Assembly (NCBI RefSeq): GCF_003597395.2
Contig: NC_133773.1
Coordinates: forward strand, 143,892,909-143,956,908
DNA length: 64,000 nt
Direction of reading: 5' to 3'
From: Chelonoidis abingdonii
Lineage: Eukaryota; Chordata; Testudines; Testudinidae
The notes beneath the pieces were generated by a model. The model was not told the origin of the DNA, ran no database searches, and worked only from the letters and a program-made list of their open reading frames with translations. The position numbers and the translations under genes are program-made. Positions 57,050 through 64,000 of the stretch are shown piece by piece. Every line of letters begins with the position of its first letter. Position 1 is the stretch's first letter.

Positions 57050-58275
57050 GTTTAGTGATGAGCACATGGTAGGAGGGTTGAGGGGGAAAAAAAGAACCAA
57101 GAAGCTGTGGATCACCCTGATGAACTGCCGAGGAAATACCCGTTTCAGTGACCAGCACAAAGGACCTCCAGCAAAAGAAGCGTGCTTTATTTGAGAAATG
57201 AACATACTACCAGAAGACGCTTCTACCCTTGGTAGGGATAATCGAGTCCACAAGCGTGCACCTCAGCTGCAAGAACACTGCTTGCTTGCAAAACTAAGTG
57301 CATGGGGCTTAGGGGCCCAGGAGGCAAAGTATTGTGCAAGGTGTTTGGTGTGACTCTACAACAAAGTCAGGGAGAAGAAAAGTGAGCAAAGCAGCACAGA
57401 GAAGATGTTGCCGGAGTTACCTTTGCTGAACTGACAGCATTCACTGAAGAGACAAGACTGAATGAAGCTTTGACTCCAGTCTTCAAACTAGCAGACTGTC
57501 CATGGCACTATAGCACTAGATTAGAACAGTTGTGAGTGGCTGGCTGGGAGCATTCACAGCACCTACCTAAAATCCTGTATCCTCTCACATATTCTAGGTG
57601 TCAAAGCACACAAAGGACATGATGTGCTGCTTGCCTTCAACAAGGGCATCAGACACACCCTCCGAAAAGCATGTGAGGAAGACTCTGACAACAGCAAAAA
57701 TTATTCGAAGAGACATGTTTCAAATGAAATACAGTTTACTGTATTGTTTGACCCAGGATGCCAAGCAAGATCTGCACCTGAGTCACTGTTGGCACTGATG
57801 TCCATGATACTGCATGGCCCAAACATTAAAACTCAGAACAAATTTCCATTCATCCAACTACATTTATGTTGGCACACCTGGTGCTGTAGAACAGCAATAT
57901 CCATTGCCATGAAGTACCACGACACAGCTTGAGAAAGATCTTTACCGGTCGACATTGGTTTGACATTTCATGCACAGGCACGAAAAAATGAGTTAGTGGA
58001 TACCATCTTTAAATGTGGACTGTCCATCTCCTAAGACAGAGCATTAGCCATCTGTCCCAACATGGCAAACAGCGCATGCCAACACTATGATGATGAGAAA
58101 TGTTGTCTGTTTTCCAAAGATTTGTGGTTGTCTGTTCACTGCTGTGGACGACATAGACCAGAATCTGAGCTCCACCACAGCAAAAAACTCCTTGCACAGA
58201 ACGGGGATATCAGTTTTTCAGCATCCCAGTACTCAAGTGAAGGGAGTTGTCTGAGGGATTCCCAGCCTAAACCAT
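57050..58275 (+). pseudogene. Decayed copy of a widespread uncharacterised protein family
   Basis: Plus-strand translation with a few stops gives ordered segments. These are TLNNLAKFSDEHMVGGLRGK (57033-57090), VAGVTFAELTAFTEETRLNE and ALTPVFKLADCPWHYSTRLEQL (57410-57530), DMMCC/DVLLAFNKGIRHTLRKACEED (57615-57690), ARKNELVDTIFKCGLSIS then DRALAICPNMANSACQHYDDEK (57980-58100), and finally GDISFSASQYSSEG (58205-58246). I recall the same order of blocks (AELV..IEE, PVFKLADL..LY..RLEQLG, LLAFN, RKRELVD.LF.LG.SISYDRVL, FHGT.IS..QHPS) in many-copy uncharacterised proteins of cnidarians, fish and amphibians. Function unknown; probably repeat-borne. Confidence 0.6.
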
Positions 58276-58934
58276 GAGACTGCAGCATCAGTGAAGAAGA
58301 CTATATCATCGACTCCTGAGTCTTACACAATTGTCTCTCCCTGTGCAGAGAAACCCACAGAGAGAGGATCAGCCCAAGAGGGGCGGAAGAATGGTTGGTT
58401 CAGCAGAGGAAAGAGAAGCTAGGATGCTCTAGTGAGAAGCCAGAAGCCTGCGAACCAAAGGGAGGTTGTGTTAAACCCAAGCTGTGGGGAAGTTGCACAA
58501 GGAGGGTTGGAGTTAGGAAGTGGCCAGGGAAACAGCAGGATACCAGAAGAAGCAGCCCTAACTGCTTAATACATGGTCCCTGAGCTGGAACCCAGAGTAG
58601 AGAGGGTAGGCCTGAGTTCCCCTAACAGCCCTGAGGAAGGGGCATACAAGCCCAATGGAAGAAATATTTAGCCTAGGGTGTGGCTGAAGACTGACCCCAA
58701 GGGACGGGACAAGGAATAACCCATAAGGAAGTCAAAAGTTCTTTTGTGCTGGGATATTTAGTGAACATTCAACTTGGACCTTTTTGTTAACCCGGAAGGG
58801 GACAGAATTTTTTGGGACCTGGCTGGATGGTCGAGCCATGGAAGAGCTGGTGAGAGGCAGACAGCCTGCAGGAGGCACCAGAGAGAGGGGTCCCTTGCAG
58901 AATCGCACCCTGACACAAGGGGGCACTGGGGGTT
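58276..58934. other. Non-coding interval
   Basis: Purine-rich, no feature recognised. It may include the tail of the preceding element. Confidence 0.4.
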
Positions 58935-59360
58935 GTGAGGACACTATCTTACAGCGCCACAGTGTAGGAAAGATGTGGACAAACTGGAGGGAGTCCAGAG
59001 AAGAGCAACAGAAATGATTAAAGGCTTTAGAAAACCTGACCTATGAGGAAAGGTTTAAAAAATGGGCATGTTTAATCTTGGAAAAAGAAGACTGAGGGGG
59101 GACCTGATAGATAGTCTTCAAATATGTCAAAGGAGTTATAAAGAAAACTGTGATTGATTGTTCTCCATGTCCATGACAAGAAGTAATGGGCTTAATCTGA
59201 GGTTGTGGAATCCCCATCATTGGAGATTTTTAAGAACAGGTTAGACAACCAGCTGTCAGGGATGGTCTAGTTTTACTTGGTCCTGCCTCATCACCAGGGA
59301 ACTGGATTAGACAACCTCCCAAGGTCCCTTCCAGTCCGACATTTCTACGATTCTATGAAA
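58935..59360 (+). mobile_element. CR1 LINE 3' end
   Basis: GAAAGATGTGGACAAACTGG, then GAAGACTGAGGGGGGACCTG, to the tail CAGTCCGACATTTCTACGATTC. Confidence 0.88.
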
Positions 59361-59771
59361 ATCTTTAAGCTCTCTGCTGCTCTGGGGCCTTTAGCTCTCC
59401 GTGTCTCTGTTTTCAGCTTGCATCTTCTTCTCCCACCCTTTCTCTGCATAGATCAGCGGTTCTTTTCTGCAATGCGACTTCCCCGAGTTTCCCCTCCCAT
59501 TTACCTGGAACACCCTCCCCCATTCTTCCATTACCAATGTAGGAAGGAAAAGCCGTCATAACCCACTGACACCTGCTCATGACTCCCAACTCGAGAACAT
59601 ATGATCCAGGGACTGTCTCTTACTGTCTATATATGCCACGCCTAGCATACTGGGCCCTGCTGTTGGCTGAAGCCTCTAGGGGCTACTGTAATCCAAATAA
59701 TAATATAATGGATTGTCCTTTAATGTACACACTCTGAGTTGTACTCATGACTCTTGCCAAAGATCTGTATC
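59361..59771. other. Non-coding interval
   Basis: Nothing recognised except low-complexity TAATAATAT near 59698. Confidence 0.45.
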
Positions 59772-60519
59772 TAGAGTGACCAGACGTCCCAACATTATCA
59801 GACCCTTCCCAGCACAAGAAGGCTAACGGCATTTTGGTCTATATAAGTAGGGGCATTGCCAGCAGATCGAGGGATGTGATCATTCCCCTCTATTCGACAT
59901 TGGTGAGGCCTCATCTGGAGCACTGTGTCCAGTTTTGGGCCCCACACTACAAGAAGGATGTGGAAAAATTGGAAAGAGTCCAGCAGAGGCAACAAAAATA
60001 TTAGGGGGCTGGAGCACATGACTTACGAGGAGAGGCTGAGGGAACTGGGATTGTTTAGTCTGCAGAAGAGAAGAATGAGGGGGGATTTCATAGCTGCTTT
60101 CAACTACCTGAAAGGGGGTTCCAAAGAGGAAGGATCTAGACTGTTCTCAGTGGTACCAGATGACAGAACAAGGAATAATGGTCTCAAGTTGCAGTGGGGA
60201 AGGTTTAGGTTGGATATCAGGAGAAACTTTTTCACTCAGAGAGTGGTGAAGCACTGGAATGGGTTCCCTAGGGAAGTCGTGGAATCTCCTTCCTTAGAAG
60301 TTTTTAAGGTCAGGCTTGACAAAGCCCTGGCTAGGATGATTTAGTTGGGAATTGGTCCTGCTTTGAGCAGGGGGTTGGACTAGATGACCTCCTGAGGTCC
60401 CTTCCAACCCTGATATTCTCTGATTCTATGATTAGGGACTTTTGTCTTATATATGCAACTATGTCCCGCCTCTGAAAGAAAGTGTCCCGATTTTTCACAC
60501 TTGCTATCTGATCACCCTA
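59772..60519. mobile_element. Short hAT MITE, copy 4, split by a CR1
   Basis: The left end TAGAGTGACCAGACGTCCCA at 59772 and the right end TTGCTATCTGATCACCCTA ending at 60519 are the two ends of the family at 3935, 37541 and 49409. The interior resumes after the CR1 at about 60432 (AGGGACTTTTGTCTTATATA, then GTGTCCCGATTTTTCACAC). Confidence 0.85.
59800..60431 (+). mobile_element. CR1 LINE 3' end inserted in MITE copy 4
   Basis: The best preserved CR1 tail here: GAAGGCTAACGGCATTTTGG to GATATTCTCTGATTCTATGA. The frame 59925-60344 covers the CR1 C-terminus ([20 protein letters not shown], then [20 protein letters not shown]). It is long and open because the copy is young, not because it is a gene. 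Confidence 0.92.
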
Positions 60520-60527
60520 GGGGTAAC

Positions 60528-62323
60528 CCCAATACACAAACCATCCCCACTGTTCTAGCTTTAGTGCCAAAGGTTGGTATTTAAGAGAGCAGGAAAGGAA
60601 CTAAATCTCTGAGTGGGATAGACAACCCAGTGACCCAAAAATCTGGGGGAAGCCATTTCAAATAAATGAAAACAGAAACATTCCATGAAACAGTCTAGCT
60701 TTCAAGAAAGATGACTAAGCCTGTCCAAAGTGAAATGAAATACAACAACAATTTGCTATGAACAGTCAGAGAAAAACACAAGCAATAATGAATGTAAATC
60801 AATATTTAGAGCTAAAGGATTTTTTTTCTCTCCACTTAGTTTTAGTACCATAATATCATAACAAATCCTAAACCACTGGAAACTTAAAAGAGACAGTAGG
60901 GCTAGAACAGAGATCCTCCTGCTTAGAAAGAACAGGCCCTGCTACTTGAGCTAAGGAAAATCTTCATTAATTGCTTGCAGTATAGGGCATATGAAACCCA
61001 ACCAACCATTTCTGATTCTGTCTAGCAGGGGACGATGCTTTGCACTTGTATGATTATGTCTTTTTAAATAATATTTAGCAAATAACTGATCCTTTGTCAG
61101 ATGAGGCAAGTATTATTGTCCTTTAGTAAAGATGGGGAACCGGAGATAAAGAGACATGTCCTGAGACCCAGGAACTCCAGAGCTGTAATCCCATCATATC
61201 TTTGTCCACCAGAACAATCTATTGTGCGTGATCTCAAATGGTTTGAAAGAGATTACAGTGCTTAGGAGACATTGAGCACTTTGCTTTATGGCTGCACATG
61301 AAGCAATCTGCAAATGCAGCCTCTGTCTTGGATAAAGTTATAAATTACCTCAAAAGAGTAGGGGGTAGGGAGGGTGGGGTTTATAGATGTACACAGCACA
61401 GAATTTGTTACGTGCTGGAAAGAAAGAGGTAGGTCATTTTTCTATCAGTCTGGGGAGGGGAGGAATGGGATCCAAAACACAGCATGAATTATTTCAGTGT
61501 TTTAAAAACAGGAGGATTTGAAACCCATCCCAAGTCCAAGCTGGAAGGCTGGAGGGTTGGTTATTTATTTATTTTGTTTTGCAAATGGAACTGAACGCAA
61601 GGCAGAAAAAGCCACTGTGCTGATTAATGAGGTGGGATCCTTTCCCCTCTGTTCCATACATTATATCAGCGGAACACTCCTTCCAAGCCCTGATAATGAG
61701 AGATTGGGCTGCTTGGATCCCTGTAAACGACCCTGCATCTTTAACCAATTACACTTGAACATACTTTCACTACTGCTCAGTGCGGGGGGGTTGGGGGGCG
61801 GAACTGCCTTTCTCTTCAAGGCAGCAGCAATACTTTCCATCCCTGGATGGCCTTCCACTTGAGGATCTCAAAGCACACTGGAAATCAATGAAACCTCACT
61901 GCCTACCCCGCAAGGCTGGGGTTAGTATAATCGCCACCCCCATTCTACACATTGGGGAAACTGAGGCACGGAAAAGGCATATGACTTGACACACAGCAGA
62001 ATCCAGACAGACAGACCCTGGAAATCCCCCACCATCTCTATCCCTGGGGCAGCCTCATTAGCACTAGCAATGGAGATGGGGTAGCACAGGCGAGCCTCCT
62101 GCGGCGTAGCTACTGTGACATTTACCCCTGCTCTGAAGGGACGAGTTGTGGCCAGAATAACAAGGGCATGCCCATGCTAGGGCTCTGGGGGAAGTTGTGC
62201 TGACAGCAGGGCAGTGGTGGGAAATGGGGAAGTGAAATGCCCGCGTAGCCACGGCGTGGGGGCTGGTGCTAATAGCTGCCTCGGGGCCTGGCAGTGTTTC
62301 TCCAACCCTTGCCAACATCATAC
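60528..62323. other. DYSF last intron or 3' flank, no exon found
   Basis: MIR-like scraps at about 61070-61215 and 61925-61985. I searched by eye for the short last dysferlin exon (expected to start with Asn-Tyr-Ala-Ala in phase 0) and did not find it here. Confidence 0.45.
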
Positions 62324-62471
62324 CGGGAAGGCGTAGATGAAAATCCCAATGAAGAGCAGCAGGATGAAGACCATGATGGCGATGAGAAAGACCCACTTGA
62401 AGCGCCGCCACAGGATATACTTCATGGTTTTGTAGGGGGAGGTGAACCACAGGAAGGAGGTTTCCGGGCGC
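62324..62471 (-). CDS. DYSF: Dysferlin, penultimate coding exon (transmembrane anchor)
   Basis: A 148-bp exon on the minus strand, bounded by a TTGCAG acceptor and a GTATGA donor. Its first base completes a lysine codon begun in the previous exon. It then reads [17 protein letters not shown], a basic WRRFKW segment and about 20 hydrophobic residues ending in IFIYAFP. Dysferlin is a tail-anchored membrane protein with several C2 domains that acts in calcium-triggered membrane repair of muscle, and this exon is its single C-terminal transmembrane helix with its cytosolic positive collar. From memory the wording is closer to dysferlin than to myoferlin, FER1L5 or otoferlin. It ends in phase 0; the following exon was not located. 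Confidence 0.9.
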
Positions 62472-63341
62472 CTGCAACCAGGACCGTCAGGGTTAGCTCT
62501 GAGACCACTGCACGGGATGGCCCCCTCAGCCTTCAGCGACTGCTGAGCACCACAGGCATCTCCAAGGGGGATTGCGCCCAGTTGGACCCCCGGACACCCC
62601 GCAGAACGCACCCACTGAACCCCCACACAGGCATCCTGGATGCATCCAGGCAGAACATGCCAGCTGAGCTCCCACTAGATATGTACTGACTAGATGTACC
62701 CATGGTCCCATCTGAGCCCCCTGGGATACCACTGGCATGTCCTGGCACTGCATCCCATCTGAGCCCCCTGGGATACCATTGGCATGTCCTGGCACTACAT
62801 CCCATCTGAGACCCCTTGGATACCATGGGCACATCCTGGCACTACATCCCATCTGAGCCCCCTGGGATATCACAGGGACATCCTGGCACTACATCCCATC
62901 TGAGCCGTCTGGGATACCACGGGCACATCCTGGCACTACATCCCATCTGAGCCCCCTTGAATACCATAAGCATGTCCTGGCACTACATCCTGGGGTACAG
63001 GCAGGCAGTACGTGCCATCTGAGCCCACCTTGGATACCATGGGGTACAGGCGGGCAGTACATGCCATCTGAGCCCACCTTGGATACCATGGGGTACAGGC
63101 AGGCAGTACGTGCCATCTGAGCCCACCTTAGGATACCATGGGGTACAGGCGGGCAGTATGTGCCATGTGAGTGCACAGACACACAGATATGGCAGTGCGC
63201 GCTAATGCTCCACTGTAACCAGTGTTTGCTGGATTGGGCCTCTGTAGATTGTGACCTCTTGGCCCAGGGGGCCTGTCTTTTCAACTTGCTTCTAAAGTGT
63301 CCTGGGTCCCTATGGTTGGTTTAGAATCAACAAGCTCTTAC
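62472..63341 (-). other. DYSF: DYSF intron holding a minisatellite
   Basis: An 870-bp intron between the two coding exons, GTAAGA at its 5' end and TTGCAG at its 3' end on the minus strand. More than half of it is tandem repeat. Confidence 0.85.
62697..63172 (+). repeat. Compound minisatellite, 47-bp then 49-bp units
   Basis: TCTGAG recurs at 62711, 62758, 62805, 62852, 62899 and 62946 (period 47), then at 63018, 63067 and 63116 with a last diverged copy at 63166 (period 49-50). The left units carry CTGGCATGTCCTGGCACT. The right units replace this by GGGTACAGGCGGGCAGTA. Both share the CCATCTGAGCCC...GGATACCAT core, so one type derives from the other. Confidence 0.95.
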
Positions 63342-63451
63342 TTGGGGTCCTCCAGCTTCGGGTTCATGTTTGGCTCATCGCGGCCCATCCCTGCCGGCCT
63401 TTCTTCCTGCTCCTGCTCTGTCACAATCTCCAAGGTCATTTCCAACTTACC
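63342..63451 (-). CDS. DYSF: Dysferlin exon before the transmembrane exon
   Basis: A 110-bp exon on the minus strand, preceded by ATGCAG and followed by GTAAGA. In phase 0 it reads [20 protein letters not shown] then [16 protein letters not shown] and the first two bases of a lysine codon completed by the next exon. This is the segment between the last C2 domain and the membrane anchor of dysferlin, where the DEPNMNPKL run is shared with myoferlin. The exon opens with GGTAAG, itself donor-like. The two exons join without frameshift, so the gene looks intact here. Confidence 0.9.
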
Positions 63452-64000
63452 CTGCATGGTAAAAGAGGCAGGAAATAGAGTAACTGGCTCTGTGGAGCGA
63501 AATACTGACTTGAAAGGAAAATTGCTTCAGGGTTTCAGCCAATGGCTGACTTTAGGGATCAGCGTGATTATCCCACATCTGCTACTGCTGGATTCGGGTA
63601 CTGGCCCAGCACGCTGGACTAAATGGACCGTGGGTCTGCTCCAGTCTGGCAATTGTTGGGTTCCTCTGTTTCAAATTAGAACTCTGTGGGAGGAGGCTGA
63701 GCTAGATTCACCCATATTCTTAAGCCAAGAACATATCCTTCCATCTATTCTTCCATGGAAGGGCTAGCGAATGAGTGGCCAGGCTGCAACGTCTGAGGAA
63801 ACCACGTATATTAAGCCACTAATGGAGAATATTTGCAAAAAGTGAATTTTCAATATGTAATCACGCGCATTCACTGGGTTCTAAGTGCTCATCCAGTCAG
63901 GAAACAGACCACATGACCTCAATGACCAGTCAGAACAATTCAATTTTCCAACTATCAAACTCTCATTCAGGGACCATTGTTTTGCTCCATTTCTACCGTG
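63452..64000 (-). other. DYSF: DYSF upstream intron, partial, with a CR1 scrap
   Basis: Intron continuing past the window edge. At 63590-63665 a CR1 tail is visible (CTGGACTAAATGGACCGTGG then CTCCAGTCTGGCAATTGTTG). The next exon (end of the last C2 domain) is not in the window. Confidence 0.75.

Noticed and set aside
62052..62112. Candidate last DYSF exon reading SYAAGGSPVLPHLHC then stop on the minus strand
   Set aside because: Only the Tyr-Ala-Ala matches the expected end, the upstream acceptor would put a TAG in phase 0, and the remaining residues do not fit. Treated as coincidence.
62697..63172. CRISPR-like array
   Set aside because: Units are contiguous tandem repeats without unique spacers and sit in a vertebrate intron.

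Overview
The window looks like a piece of a turtle (Testudines) nuclear chromosome. The grounds are the repeat content: many CR1 LINE fragments, two families of Penelope-like elements with inverted terminal repeats, a Gypsy element whose gag resembles the Gmr1/SCAN lineage, CORE/MIR-like SINEs, and several short DNA transposons whose ends I recognise from turtle genomes. A crocodilian is a weaker alternative. There are no operons and nothing prokaryotic.

Only one host gene is supported: two coding exons on the minus strand at the right edge (63342-63451 and 62324-62471). They join in frame into the C-terminal linker and transmembrane anchor of dysferlin (DYSF). The short terminal exon was not found by eye. 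Everything to the left is therefore the last intron of DYSF and/or its 3' flank.

Layout: 1-1740 minisatellite of 62-bp units ending in an inverted unit; 1950-2426 hAT-type element with an exact 8-bp target duplication; 2490-4868 CR1 with a small hAT element in it; 5495-7358 Penelope-like element 1; 7359-12508 mostly unique with SINE and MITE remains; 12509-13956 a nested stack (MITE, tRNA-like SINE, CR1, hAT remnant); 13993-16571 internally deleted Gypsy element; 18068-18367 perfect 138-bp duplication; 20580-21780 CR1; 22430-23860 a different non-LTR retrotransposon (minus strand); 25-34 kb CR1 tails, SINEs and an 0.8-kb DNA element; 35236-36668 Penelope-like element 2, whose inverted ends carry a hammerhead-ribozyme-like fold; 37.5-39 kb hAT element and a minus-strand CR1; 39-52 kb mainly SINE remains and unique DNA; 52-61 kb several CR1s, two of them nested, and a decayed open reading frame of a widespread uncharacterised protein family (57050-58275); 62.3-63.5 kb DYSF exons separated by a second minisatellite.

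Most long open frames here are accidental (a repeat period not divisible by three, or the antisense of repeats) or belong to dead transposons. The retroelement reading frames I could follow carry stops or frameshifts, and three have lost the acidic catalytic motif of the reverse transcriptase.
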